Origin: an uncultured Porphyromonas sp.
GTDB taxonomy: Bacteria; Bacteroidota; Bacteroidia; Bacteroidales; Porphyromonadaceae
DNA length: 64,000 nucleotides
Assembly (NCBI GenBank): GCA_934364985.1
Contig: CAKRMU010000005.1
Location: forward strand, 62,001-126,000
Reading direction: 5' to 3'
Shown: piece by piece, positions 17,849 to 27,359 of the stretch
How positions within the stretch are numbered: position 1 is the first letter of the stretch
Layout of the letters: the number at the start of each line of letters is the position of its first letter
The notes under the pieces: generated by a model
What the model was told of the DNA's origin: nothing
The model's input: the letters and a program-made list of their open reading frames with translations, nothing else
Database searches by the model: none
Translations under genes and position numbers: made by a program

Positions 17849-18927
17849 GATTGCTTTCTTTCTGGATTAATAAAACCTTTAGGCACCTGCATGGTAATGC
17901 AGTGAAGCGAACCATGCTGCTGAATTAAGGCGGTACAGTCAACGCCTACTACGCGATAATTAGGGAGTACACTACGGATAATCTCAAGGGCTACGTCGTC
18001 ATTTTCGTCAGCATAAGTAGGCACAATAATAAGCCCATTGGTGATAAGAAAGTTAACATAAGTAGCAGGTAGTTGCTCTCCATCTATGCCAAAATGTGGA
18101 GCGGGCACAGGGATAGGGATGCACCGATACGGCTTTCCCTCAACACTTGTTAGGGCTTTCAACTCATCCTCCATAGCTTTTAGCTGGGGGTAAAGTGGAT
18201 CGTGCGTATTGTTAGAGGCACAATATAATATGGTCTCGTCACCCACAAAGCGTGCGAGGGTGTCAATATGACCATCGGTGTCATCACCAGGGAGAGCCAC
18301 CGTATGCTCTAATTCGCAGACTTTCCGTATGCCCATATCACTGGAGAAATAGCTATCATAGCGACCGATGAGGTAGTTTGGATTCCGATTTTCTTCCCAC
18401 AAAACGCACCCTGTTGTTAGCACTTCACCGCGGCTGTTGACGTCAATAGCTCCACCCTCAAGTATGGTGTCAAGCCTATTGATATGTCTAATTGTGGGGC
18501 TGAATATACTTCTCTCAAAAAATAACCTCCGTACTGCAGTATTATCAAAATTAGCGGCAAACTTCAGTCCCCAAGCATTAAAGCCGTAATCGTAAGCTAC
18601 CGGCACGCCGTCTTTGATACCAAAAAGAGGCATCACATCTCTCATCCACGTGTCATTAAGCGGGAAATAAGGGACAAAAAAAACACGATGACAAGGGTGT
18701 TCTTGCCACACTTTCACCTTATCCTCAGGTACACTCGTCGGTTCGTCTAAAAGCAGGAGTACATCTGTTGCCTCTAAGATATTGTCAATGATCTGGATGT
18801 AGCAAGCTCGTACCTCTGTAAGGTTACTTGCCCAGTCCATAGAGGCATCGGGCCACGCTAATATCACACAGTCTTGAGGATACCATTCTGGTATCAATCC
18901 ATTGGTTATCGTGGGAGTATTCATCAT
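17845..18927 (-). CDS. aguA: Agmatine deiminase
   Basis: 360 residues, the usual length of this guanidino-group-modifying enzyme, which converts agmatine to N-carbamoylputrescine and ammonia. Visible family motifs are DASMDWASNL near the N-terminus, NDTWMRDVMPLF, LEGGAIDVNSRGEVLTT, GDDTDGHIDTLARF, and the C-terminal catalytic Cys in GSLHCITMQVPKGF. The second codon is also ATG. It is the first gene of a five-gene minus-strand unit and has a good promoter 20-50 nt upstream, back-to-back with the tnaA promoter. Confidence 0.95.
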   Translation of the reverse strand: MMNTPTITNGLIPEWYPQDCVILAWPDASMDWASNLTEVRACYIQIIDNILEATDVLLLLDEPTSVPEDKVKVWQEHPCHRVFFVPYFPLNDTWMRDVMPLFGIKDGVPVAYDYGFNAWGLKFAANFDNTAVRRLFFERSIFSPTIRHINRLDTILEGGAIDVNSRGEVLTTGCVLWEENRNPNYLIGRYDSYFSSDMGIRKVCELEHTVALPGDDTDGHIDTLARFVGDETILYCASNNTHDPLYPQLKAMEDELKALTSVEGKPYRCIPIPVPAPHFGIDGEQLPATYVNFLITNGLIIVPTYADENDDVALEIIRSVLPNYRVVGVDCTALIQQHGSLHCITMQVPKGFINPERKQS

Positions 18928-18947
18928 TATATAGTACTATTCTCCTA

Positions 18948-18977
18948 CAAATGTACCTAAAATCTATTGTCCACAAA
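18948..18977 (-). promoter_or_regulatory. Promoter of the aguA operon
   Basis: On the minus strand TTTG (18974-18977) and TACATTTG (18948-18955) are separated by 18 nt, close to the Bacteroidota consensus. The predicted transcript has a short leader before the aguA ATG. Confidence 0.65.
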
Positions 18978-18995
18978 CCCCCACTATTTTAATGT

Positions 18996-19026
18996 TTTGC
19001 AATAACAACCTTTTTTTATATATTTG
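18996..19026 (+). promoter_or_regulatory. Promoter of tnaA
   Basis: TTTG (18996-18999), 19-nt spacer, TATATTTG (19019-19026). This is an exact consensus promoter, 44 nt upstream of the tnaA ATG. The bases right after it (ATTTGTTTCGTAGATACTT, 19022-19040) recur almost unchanged at 48102-48120. Confidence 0.75.
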
Positions 19027-19058
19027 TTTCGTAGATACTTTATTGTTAAACCTTTTAG

Positions 19059-20459
<1,401 letters not shown>

Positions 20460-20484
20460 GAGGCAAATCTATGTCTATGCCAAA

Positions 20485-20517
20485 GGGAGCTACATGCAGG
20501 TGTAGCTCCCTCTTTTT
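20485..20517 (+). terminator. Intrinsic terminator of tnaA
   Basis: Perfect 9-bp stem GGGAGCTAC (20485-20493) with GTAGCTCCC (20502-20510), followed by TCTTTTT, 25 nt after the tnaA stop. Confidence 0.85.
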
Positions 20518-20531
20518 CATTTAATTATCAA

Positions 20532-20906
20532 TTACTTAAAAACGAAATAGACTGCTAATACAAGGCAAATGAAAGCAGCGAAATGATTCCACTCAAAGCT
20601 GGTTTCTTTAAAGAATACGAGCGTAAAAAGTGTAAAAATAGTGATTGAGATGACCTCCTGTATCACTTTAAGCTGTAGCAGAGAAAAAGCACCGCCATTC
20701 TCCACAAAGCCATATCGATTGGCCGGTACCTGAAACGTGTACTCCAATAGTGCCAAACCCCAGCTCAGCAATATAACCACATAGAGGGGAGTATGATCCG
20801 TCAGTACTTTCAACTGCTGAAGCTTCAGATGACCATACCACGCAAAAGTCATAAATATATTGGAAATCACGAGCATCCCAATTGTTAACCATCCATTCAT
20901 ATACAT
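20532..20906 (-). CDS. DMT-family small membrane protein (DUF486-like)
   Basis: 124 residues with four predicted membrane segments (about 5-22, 40-58, 84-102 and 106-124). The segments NIFMTFAWYGHLK, LLSWGLALLEYTFQVPANRYG and LKVIQEVISITIFTLF are characteristic of the DUF486 proteins of the drug/metabolite transporter superfamily. Function and substrate are unknown. The start may be the first or third codon (both ATG). It stands alone, convergent with tnaA. Confidence 0.8.
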   Translation of the reverse strand: MYMNGWLTIGMLVISNIFMTFAWYGHLKLQQLKVLTDHTPLYVVILLSWGLALLEYTFQVPANRYGFVENGGAFSLLQLKVIQEVISITIFTLFTLVFFKETSFEWNHFAAFICLVLAVYFVFK

Positions 20907-21471
20907 TGCTACTTACGAAATAATACCAAAGAGAATGACGAATATGACTTCATTCTCCTCTTTAATGTGGCAAAAGTACAAAGAATGGGCATCGATAAAT
21001 AATTTATGGCTATCTTGATGCATAACTCAGGCGTTAATTAGATTTAATTAACACCAAATATTTCTACGAAAAGAGCTCAGTACTTATCCGCACGCATCCG
21101 TTGTTTTCTATATCCCGATTATAGCCTAAAGAAGAGGCAATATAGACTTATCGCATAGCATCGTCGTACTTCAGTAAGGTGCCAAACGTCATTGCCTCAA
21201 AACGGATATCAGATATTCGCTGGAGAAAATTCAGGACATCCTTTACAGACAAATATCCGCTATTGACTTTCAAATAGATATCATCACTAAAAAGAATATG
21301 TTGCCATCCATTATAAAGGATGCGAATCGGACTTAACAATGGACCCCATTAAGGCGTTGAGTACTAAACCCTATTAATTAACTTGCCTACCTATATTTGA
21401 GGGATATCATACGCAATTAATTGACACAAAAAACCCCATACACGACACTTCGCATATGGGGTTTGTAGGAG
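20907..21471. other. Intergenic region between the DMT gene and nagB
   Basis: 565 bp. It holds the nagB terminator at 21424-21464. A 63-codon open frame on the minus strand (21148-21339, TTG start) encodes a protein-like stretch but matches nothing I recognise; it may be a decayed gene fragment. No promoter of good quality was seen. Confidence 0.5.
21424..21464 (-). terminator. Intrinsic terminator of the lgt-fprA-nagB unit
   Basis: 10-bp stem AAACCCCATA (minus, 21455-21464) with TATGGGGTTT (minus, 21431-21440), followed on the minus strand by TTTGTGT. It lies 8 nt after the nagB stop. Confidence 0.8.
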
Positions 21472-22263
21472 TTAAAGGTTGCCTTTTTCGATGTCCTTAA
21501 AGTAGCGATACGTGCTCACTTTGAGTTCACCACACGCCGCCTCATCGCACACAATGATACCATGTGGGTGCATCTGAAGAGCAGAGACTGTCCACATCTG
21601 GCTCACCCCCTCCTCAATACCATGCTTGAGGGCGATCGCTTTTTTCGAACCATTGGCTAAGATCATCACCTCACGTGCATCCATAACGGTACCCACACCA
21701 ACGGTCAATGCCGTCTTGGGGACCTGCGTAATATCATTGTCAAAGAAACGAGAATTCACCTCAACGGTATCCGTAGTCAGGGTTTTAATACGTGTGCGAG
21801 AGACGAGAGATGACCCCGGCTCATTAAACGCTATGTGTCCATCCTCGCCAATGCCACCTATGAATAAGTCGATACCTCCATAGCTAAGGATTTTCTCCTC
21901 GTATTTCCGGCATTCCTCCTCAAGACAAGGGGCGTTACCATTAAGGATATTCGTATTCTCAGGCTTGATATTTATGTGGCTAAAGAAATTGGACCACATA
22001 AAGGTGTAGTAACTCTGTTCGTGATCACGAGGTATTCCGATGTACTCATCCATATTGAATGTCACCACATGCTCAAAGCTTACCTCCCCTTTCTCGTTAA
22101 GCTTTATCAGCTCACGATACATCCCGAGAGGGGTCGAACCGGTAGGTAATCCAAGTACAAAAGGTTTGTCATCTGTGGGCTTCGCTGCGTTAATTCTCTC
22201 AGCTACGTGGCGAGCAGCCCATACTGCCATCGCATCTTTATTAGGTTCAATGATTACTCTCAT
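21472..22263 (-). CDS. nagB: Glucosamine-6-phosphate deaminase
   Basis: 263 residues. It converts glucosamine 6-phosphate to fructose 6-phosphate and ammonia in amino-sugar catabolism. Clear motifs: [14 protein letters not shown] (39-52), [19 protein letters not shown] (68-86) with the catalytic Asp, and the active-site loop [17 protein letters not shown] (136-152) with His. The length fits the single-domain enzyme. It is the last gene of an operon with a barrel protein, lgt and the flavodiiron gene, starting 26 nt after the flavodiiron stop. Confidence 0.95.
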   Translation of the reverse strand: MRVIIEPNKDAMAVWAARHVAERINAAKPTDDKPFVLGLPTGSTPLGMYRELIKLNEKGEVSFEHVVTFNMDEYIGIPRDHEQSYYTFMWSNFFSHINIKPENTNILNGNAPCLEEECRKYEEKILSYGGIDLFIGGIGEDGHIAFNEPGSSLVSRTRIKTLTTDTVEVNSRFFDNDITQVPKTALTVGVGTVMDAREVMILANGSKKAIALKHGIEEGVSQMWTVSALQMHPHGIIVCDEAACGELKVSTYRYFKDIEKGNL

Positions 22264-22289
22264 ACGCTAAAAAGCGATTATATATAAAA

Positions 22290-23483
22290 TTACTTGTTTG
22301 AAATAGCTTCTGCCATCTTCCTCCCTAATTGCCAAGCTGCCTCTAAGTCATCCGTACTTGGAGCTTGAGCAAACTTCAATTCCTGCCCCACGCGTGTCCA
22401 CTTTTGACCTTCTGCCCATTCATCTAATGGCTTGAGTGTATTAGGATTCCACGAACCCGAACCAAAAGTGGCATAAAGACGATTAGGGATATGACGCTCC
22501 CCTATTTGGTACAGCACATCCTGCACTTTTGGCCACACACCATTATTATATGTAGGCGAACCAATTATCACACCTCTATATCGGAAAACATCAGATATAA
22601 CCTCTGAAGCACTCGAGTACCCCATGTGGTGTAGCACAACTCGAGATACACCATGGTTACCTAACGACCTACCGATAGTCTCAGCCAATTCATCCGTATT
22701 CCCATACATAGATCCGTAGATGATGACCACGCCATCCTCAGGCTCGTAAGTCGATACCTTTTGGTACAAGTCTAATATCTCAGGGATATGTTTTTTCCAC
22801 ACTACACCATGGACAGGTGCCAATATTTCAATGTCCAAAGTCTGAGCTTTCGCAAGAGCTTTCTCCACGAAACTGCCGTACTTACCCACGATATTAGTAT
22901 AATAGCGCTGTGCCTCTAAGAGGTAGGTATTCATATCATGTTGCTCGTCCCAAAAGCCTCCATCAATCGCTCCGAATGATCCAAATGCGTCTGCCGAAAA
23001 TAGCACCTTCTCCTTTGGGTCATACGTAAACATTACCTCAGGCCAATGCACCATGGGAGCGAAGACAAACTGCAACGAGCGACTCCCGATATTGAGAGGA
23101 GTCTTCTCGTCTACCTCCATAAAACGATCGGTAGGTACCCCATAACCCTCGAGCATCGTCCGCACTTTCTTATTGCTGACTATCGTCACTTCAGGGTAGC
23201 GAAGTGTCAGTAACCCAATTGATCCGGAGTGATCCGGCTCCATATGTTGTACGATAAGATAATCAAGCGTATCTCCATCCAAGGCACTCTCAAGTTGCCT
23301 AAAAAAGCGTGCCGACATATCCACATCGACCGTGTCAAGTAGGACATTTTTCTCGTCCTTAATCAGGTAGTTATTGTACGACATTCCGTGAGGAAGTGGA
23401 TAGAGATGCTCAAATAGCGTCTTTGTCCTATCGTTCTGCCCAAAGTAGAATGTACTATCATTTATCTTGAGATTATACTTCAT
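22290..23483 (-). CDS. Flavodiiron protein (FprA-type flavoprotein, O2/NO reductase)
   Basis: 397 residues. The enzyme reduces oxygen to water or NO to N2O with electrons usually from rubredoxin. The N-terminal metallo-beta-lactamase domain carries the diiron ligands HMEPDHSGS (about 80-88), MVHWPEVM and FSADAFGSFG. A C-terminal flavodoxin domain begins VVIIYGSMYGNTDELAE (about 255) and contains GSPTYNNGVWPKVQD. The frame is open 34 codons further upstream, but that would overlap lgt; the ATG at 23483 gives the family N-terminus MKYNLKINDSTFYFG and lies 10 nt after the lgt stop, so I choose it. A rubredoxin gene occurs at 47493 in this window. Confidence 0.93.
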   Translation of the reverse strand: MKYNLKINDSTFYFGQNDRTKTLFEHLYPLPHGMSYNNYLIKDEKNVLLDTVDVDMSARFFRQLESALDGDTLDYLIVQHMEPDHSGSIGLLTLRYPEVTIVSNKKVRTMLEGYGVPTDRFMEVDEKTPLNIGSRSLQFVFAPMVHWPEVMFTYDPKEKVLFSADAFGSFGAIDGGFWDEQHDMNTYLLEAQRYYTNIVGKYGSFVEKALAKAQTLDIEILAPVHGVVWKKHIPEILDLYQKVSTYEPEDGVVIIYGSMYGNTDELAETIGRSLGNHGVSRVVLHHMGYSSASEVISDVFRYRGVIIGSPTYNNGVWPKVQDVLYQIGERHIPNRLYATFGSGSWNPNTLKPLDEWAEGQKWTRVGQELKFAQAPSTDDLEAAWQLGRKMAEAISNK

Positions 23484-23493
23484 GAAGTTTGCG

Positions 23494-24378
23494 TTATTTG
23501 TTATTACTCTGTTTCTTATATATGCTATTACCGCCACGGTAATACTCCTTGACTGGTCGCCGTAAGCTATATACGATAGATGCAATACCCACTAAAATGA
23601 ATGGTATACTTAGCCATTGCCCCATATTGAGGTGCATCCCGGCCTCGAAGCCTACCTGGTCATTCTTGACAAATTCTATGAAAAAGCGTGCCACGAATAT
23701 CATCACCATCGACACACCGAATATCAGCCCTTCGTGCTTCTGAGCGTCGCGTCTCCAGTACAGCCACATACACACCCCAAAAGTGATAAGGTAAACCAAT
23801 GCCTCATACAATTGCGTAGGATGTGAGGGGGCACTGAATACCGGGTCAGCACCTAAACGCCACTGATTGACATTCTCTATAAACCTAAATGCCCAAGGCA
23901 CATCTGTAGCGTGCCCATAGATCTCGTGATTCATCAAATTGCCAAGGCGTATCATAGCTGCCACCAAACCCGTAGGTACACAAAGCCGATCAAATGTCCA
24001 AAGCATACTTTGATGGCTCACCTTGCGAGAGTATATCCACACCGCAATCATAATACCGATGACACCGCCATGACTTGCAAGCCCTCCTTTCCACGTCTTA
24101 ATGATCTCTTCGGGATGAGCAAGAAAATACTCGGGCTCGTAAAATAGGCAATGCCCTAAGCGTGCCCCTACGACAGTGGCTATCAGCACATAAAGCACTA
24201 AGGAATTGAAGGATTTCTCTGTAAGCCCCTCGTGTGCCCACATTTTAGCGAGAATACCGGCCCCAAAGATGATAAGCCCGACGGCAAAAAAGATACCATA
24301 CCAACCGATCCGGACAGGACCTATCTCGAATAAAATAGGATCAATGGTCCACGTAACGACATTCAGCATACCTGACAA
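23494..24378 (-). CDS. lgt: Prolipoprotein diacylglyceryl transferase
   Basis: 294 residues, multi-pass inner membrane enzyme that transfers diacylglyceryl from phosphatidylglycerol to the lipobox cysteine of prolipoproteins. Typical features are the N-terminal ILFEIGPVRIGWYGIFFAVGL, VVGARLGHCLFYEP, and the Lgt signature here written RLGNLMNHEIYGHATDVPWAF. Six to seven hydrophobic segments are visible. The protein ends in a basic tail. It is co-directional with the upstream barrel gene (5-nt gap) and the flavodiiron gene downstream (10-nt gap). Confidence 0.94.
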   Translation of the reverse strand: MSGMLNVVTWTIDPILFEIGPVRIGWYGIFFAVGLIIFGAGILAKMWAHEGLTEKSFNSLVLYVLIATVVGARLGHCLFYEPEYFLAHPEEIIKTWKGGLASHGGVIGIMIAVWIYSRKVSHQSMLWTFDRLCVPTGLVAAMIRLGNLMNHEIYGHATDVPWAFRFIENVNQWRLGADPVFSAPSHPTQLYEALVYLITFGVCMWLYWRRDAQKHEGLIFGVSMVMIFVARFFIEFVKNDQVGFEAGMHLNMGQWLSIPFILVGIASIVYSLRRPVKEYYRGGNSIYKKQSNNK

Positions 24379-24383
24379 TCCTC

Positions 24384-25028
24384 CTAAAACCTTTTTCCGA
24401 CGGAGACTAAGTAACTGCCATAGGCATCAATACCTAATGGACTAACGATATTTCTCCCTATCAAGCCCCCAAGCTCAAAAGTCCAGCCTTTAGGTGTAAT
24501 CCATTTGTACCCCAAACCAACACCTAAGCCGAAGGCACCACCTGCATTACCTGCATTATTATCTACAAGAATAACCCCTTCACTCTTATCTCTATCGGGG
24601 TAAGCGTAGTAGGTCGCTGCCATATTTACTTCGACAAAAAGTCCTCTCACAGAAGTCCCTTTGTTAGGATTAGGAACGCTGCGATAGAAATGCCACCGAG
24701 CATAAGGCATAACCTGAGCTCTGCCCAATGCATCATTAGGGACACCCACGGCAGGGATTCCAAAAGAGACGCGTCCGCCGACGGTCAAATCGTTATTAAA
24801 CGTATAGTCATAACTAATTTCAGGGTGAAGCAATAGCGTCGACATCAAAGCATTCACACGTATTTCGTGATGCTTATCAAGGGGCGTTGCCATATCGTTA
24901 CCACCATCTTTTGAGCCATCTATAGACACATGAGTATAAGTTATAGAATGGTTTTGTGCCGATAGAAGCGGGCTATTACCGATGATCATTAGCACGGCAA
25001 GCAATGCCAAAAAATAAAATTTTCTCAT
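24384..25028 (-). CDS. Predicted outer membrane beta-barrel protein
   Basis: 214 residues with a signal peptide (MRKFYFLALLAVLMIIGNSPLLSAQ). The mature part has alternating hydrophobic/polar beta strands (HEIRVNALMSTLLLHPEISYDY, YARWHFYRS, FVEVNMAATYYAY, FGLGVGLGYKW, FELGGLIGRN) and ends with a barrel-like SVGKRF. It resembles the DUF3575-type small barrels of Bacteroidota; the match is by pattern only and the function is unknown. It heads the operon with lgt, the flavodiiron gene and nagB and has a good promoter. Confidence 0.7.
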   Translation of the reverse strand: MRKFYFLALLAVLMIIGNSPLLSAQNHSITYTHVSIDGSKDGGNDMATPLDKHHEIRVNALMSTLLLHPEISYDYTFNNDLTVGGRVSFGIPAVGVPNDALGRAQVMPYARWHFYRSVPNPNKGTSVRGLFVEVNMAATYYAYPDRDKSEGVILVDNNAGNAGGAFGLGVGLGYKWITPKGWTFELGGLIGRNIVSPLGIDAYGSYLVSVGKRF

Positions 25029-25074
25029 ATTACGACAATTTTAATTCCTCTTCATTTGCAATAAAATTACCCCG

Positions 25075-25105
25075 CAAATTTACAGAAAATGAAACAAAGT
25101 ATCAA
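25075..25105 (-). promoter_or_regulatory. Promoter of the barrel-lgt-fprA-nagB operon
   Basis: On the minus strand TTG (25103-25105), 20-nt spacer and TAAATTTG (25075-25082), consensus for Bacteroidota, about 47 nt before the ATG. Confidence 0.65.
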
Positions 25106-25217
25106 TACACATCTCCACTCGCTTCTTTCGTAGCAATGCCTGATCATTATTCCTTTGCTCCTGAAAAAATAACCTTTATGGGACAGCCATCACGAAGGAC
25201 CTCATATCAGTGAAAGT

Positions 25218-25332
25218 GAATACCCGTAATACGTCCGTGGGGATACCTGGTATTCGCCAAGACGAATTCCCTATATTCGCTGAGGCTAATTCCGGGTATC
25301 CGTTCGCACTAAATACCGACTACTGAATACCA
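25218..25332. repeat. BrickBuilt-like 23-nt repeat element, copy 3
   Basis: Four units in exact 23-nt register: 25218-25240, 25241-25263, 25264-25286 and 25287-25309, with a degenerate fifth to 25332. Units begin GAATACC, GGATACC, GAATTCCC and TAATTCC and end near CGTGG, AAGAC, GAGGC and CGCAC. The third unit shares GAATTCCCTATATTCG with the arrays near 42.6 and 47.8 kb in direct or inverted form. Confidence 0.75.
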
Positions 25333-25674
25333 ACTATTTACGACACGGTTTCATCTGCGTGCCTATTCTGTTAAGACTTAATTATAATATATATTGATGC
25401 CTTAAGGCGTTTAACAAACGAGACTCCATTCAAACCTTCAATTTGAGTCCTCAATACCAATGCCGGAACACCTAACAAAAGGATAGCGAAACAAAATAAA
25501 TCATTAAATAATTATGCAGTTTAGAAAAATATCCGTACCTTGCGTACGATTTCGAGGATTGTAATCGTGGATATGGGCTTTTTTCATTCATGTAAAACCC
25601 GCTCTTTGAGTACAATTCTACGGGGTCTATTATTACCTAAGTAACACAAATAATAGAACTTAAACACATAAGTA

Positions 25675-26688
25675 ATGGCAGGTAAAATTGCGTTATTATT
25701 GTGTGCCGGGCTCCTTATTGATGGTATGTCGTTTGCCCAAACAACTCATACCGAGAAGCCTACGCACCCAAAAGGAGTTGTGGTAACAGCTCCGCCCCCA
25801 GTTGAGGATTGTGGCATCTCAGAAATGGCAGGGCTTTTAGCCATTAATGATGGTGTCATCGACAAAAAAAAGATTTCCGACTACACCAAGTCTATTAATA
25901 AGACAATGGGGTACAACGTGACATCTGAAGAAGACCTCCAATACCCCTCCGTTGATCTTTACGGTGAATTCTCTTGGCGAAATGACGCTATAAATCCATT
26001 TATAGGTGGAGTCAGAGCCATCGTGCCTGACACTTTTGCTGTCGACCTATCCCAATTTGTTTACCCATTAGACGAACTTAAGCGAGTGACAAGCCACTAT
26101 GGCTATCGTCGTCGCTATCGTAGAATGCACTATGGCATTGACATCTCACTAAACGTAGGTGATACGGTTAGAGCCGCCTTTGATGGCAAAGTGAGGATGG
26201 TCAATAAAGATTACAGAGGGTACGGCAATTACATTATCGTTAGGCATACCAATGGATTAGAGACCCTTTATGCCCACAACTCAAGGATTTTAGCTAAGGA
26301 AGACCAGATCGTACATGCAGGAGATCCCATCGCTTTAGGTGGCTCTACCGGTCGCTCTACCGGTCCACACCTCCACTTCGAAGCCCGATATTTAGGACAA
26401 GCCATTAACCCTGAATTTTTGATCGACTTCTACAATGGCGTGCCAAAAAGTGAGCAATACCTTTGCTTGGCTCGTAACTATAGAGGAGGGACAGGGTCAG
26501 GAACTGTCAACAAGCATCGGCCTGCTACCTACACTGGGAATAATGTCAAGACCCATAGGATTAAGCAAGGTGATACCCTCTCAAGTATAGCTAAACGCTA
26601 TGGGACATCCGTCTCAAGGCTCTGCAAACTCAATAATATGACAGCTAGATCTACCCTGAGAGTAGGTAGGAGCATCCGAGTAAGCTAA
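25675..26688 (+). CDS. Secreted M23-family peptidase with LysM domain
   Basis: 337 residues. It probably cleaves peptidoglycan cross-links or regulates amidases. A signal peptide (MAGKIALLLCAGLLIDGMSFAQ) leads to a low-complexity region, then a LytM/M23 domain with all Zn and catalytic residues: HYGIDIS (His 152, Asp 156), LYAHNS (His 201) and GPHLHFE (His 232, His 234). A C-terminal LysM domain (about 293-336, HRIKQGDTLSSIAKRYG) binds glycan. An in-frame TAA two codons upstream fixes the start at this ATG. It is monocistronic, with a strong terminator. Confidence 0.92.
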   Translation: MAGKIALLLCAGLLIDGMSFAQTTHTEKPTHPKGVVVTAPPPVEDCGISEMAGLLAINDGVIDKKKISDYTKSINKTMGYNVTSEEDLQYPSVDLYGEFSWRNDAINPFIGGVRAIVPDTFAVDLSQFVYPLDELKRVTSHYGYRRRYRRMHYGIDISLNVGDTVRAAFDGKVRMVNKDYRGYGNYIIVRHTNGLETLYAHNSRILAKEDQIVHAGDPIALGGSTGRSTGPHLHFEARYLGQAINPEFLIDFYNGVPKSEQYLCLARNYRGGTGSGTVNKHRPATYTGNNVKTHRIKQGDTLSSIAKRYGTSVSRLCKLNNMTARSTLRVGRSIRVS

Positions 26689-26728
26689 AGTCAAGAGCTT
26701 ATTTTTGGCTATTAACTACGATATAAGT

Positions 26729-26764
26729 GTGTGACGAATATAGCATATTCGTCACACTTTTTTT
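26729..26764 (+). terminator. Intrinsic terminator of the M23 peptidase gene
   Basis: Perfect 13-bp stem GTGTGACGAATAT (26729-26741) with ATATTCGTCACAC (26745-26757), loop AGC, followed by TTTTTTT. It also contains GACGAATATAG, reminiscent of the 23-nt repeat units. Confidence 0.9.
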
Positions 26765-26940
26765 GAGAATTCAGGAGAAAAAATAAGAAACGAGTGCCAC
26801 CTTTATTAGGATGACACGCTCCCATAACCAACTCTTTAATACACATCCCCTAAGAGTTCACCATAATTCAATTTTCACTTACGAGAACGCACTACAATAG
26901 AAAACCATAGTAAAAATTCGTGATTCTGAGTATTTTGCGT

Positions 26941-26948
26941 TAACTTTG
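26941..26948 (+). promoter_or_regulatory. -7 box of a transcript leading to the BREX operon
   Basis: TAACTTTG fits TAnnTTTG. No clear -33 TTTG was seen. The predicted transcript starts near 26953, about 400 nt before brxP. Confidence 0.5.
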
Positions 26949-26949
26949 C

Positions 26950-27286
26950 ACAAGACGTCCACTTGCAGGAAACCCAAAGGGCAAGCGGGTGGGTGTTGAC
27001 TTTATGGAAATGGGCGTTTACTTAGCGCCTGTCTTTGACATGTCGTAACTTCGCAACTTACAATAATCGTCAAAGGACGGTGGCAACCAGTAAATGCTCA
27101 CGATGAGGTATGTTATGACCTATAGTGATTCGCCGTGTGTGTACTTATTATGTATACGGCTGTTTACATATAGGAATTAATATATACCATGCGTGGGCTT
27201 TCAGCGTTGTCCGTCTCGACGATTAGGGCAATGCGAAGGCCTCGACATGTGGGATGGGCAAAGGCGAATCCCACGCTTTATTTTTA
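26950..27286 (+). ncRNA. Unassigned structured RNA or attenuator leader before brxP
   Basis: Non-coding but dense in helices. CTTGC/GCAAG (26962-26966 with 26981-26985). GGGCG/CGCCT (27012-27016 with 27026-27030). GTCGTAAC/GTTATGAC (27042-27049 with 27112-27119, one G-U). GTCTTTGAC with GTCAAAGGAC (27031-27039 with 27069-27078, one bulge). GCCGTGTG with TATACGGC (about 27133-27160). GCGTTGTCC/GGGCAATGC (27204-27212 with 27226-27234, two G-U). The end is an intrinsic terminator. GCGTGGG at 27191-27197 can pair with CCCACGC at 27270-27276 and would then disrupt that terminator. I do not see the diagnostic motifs of tmRNA, RNase P, SRP RNA or cobalamin-type riboswitches. Nature unknown: independent sRNA, attenuator, or guide-type RNA. 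Confidence 0.5.
27249..27286 (+). terminator. Intrinsic terminator inside the brxP leader
   Basis: Stem GTGGGAT (27249-27255) with ATCCCAC (27268-27274), loop of 12 nt, then a T-rich tract (CTTTATTTTTATA). It lies 74 nt upstream of brxP, so brxP transcription must either read through or start later. Confidence 0.65.
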
Positions 27287-27359
27287 TAGAGGTACAGCAA
27301 ACTTTTTATTATCATCGTCGGAGATTGGGGTTCTATCCGTATAATAAGGTAGGACCGAA

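Larger units (their letters stand above)
25029..25674. other. Divergent intergenic region before the M23 peptidase gene
   Basis: 646 bp. It holds the operon promoter at 25075-25105 and a 23-nt-unit repeat element at 25218-25332. Between 25380 and 25674 a TACCTTGC at about 25547 may be a degenerate -7 box for the peptidase gene, which would leave a leader of about 120 nt. I see no gene. Confidence 0.5.
26689..27359. other. Intergenic region between the M23 gene and the BREX operon
   Basis: 671 bp. After the M23 terminator there is about 170 bp with no feature, then the -7 box at 26941 and the structured RNA-like segment 26950-27286, then 74 bp of leader before brxP in which I see no promoter. 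Confidence 0.6.

Noticed and set aside
21148-21339. 63-codon minus-strand frame between the DMT gene and nagB
   Set aside because: It looks protein-like (SVKDVLNFLQRISDIRFEAMTFG) but starts with TTG, lacks a promoter and matches no family I recognise; at most a decayed fragment.
22290-23585. Longer flavodiiron frame starting at 23585
   Set aside because: The extra 34 residues overlap lgt and do not resemble the family; the ATG at 23483 fits family length and operon spacing.
26950-27286. tmRNA, RNase P RNA, SRP RNA or group II intron remnant as identity of the structured region
   Set aside because: None of the diagnostic sequences (tRNA-like ends and tag frame, GAGGAAAGTCC, SRP tetraloop stem, domain V) could be found.
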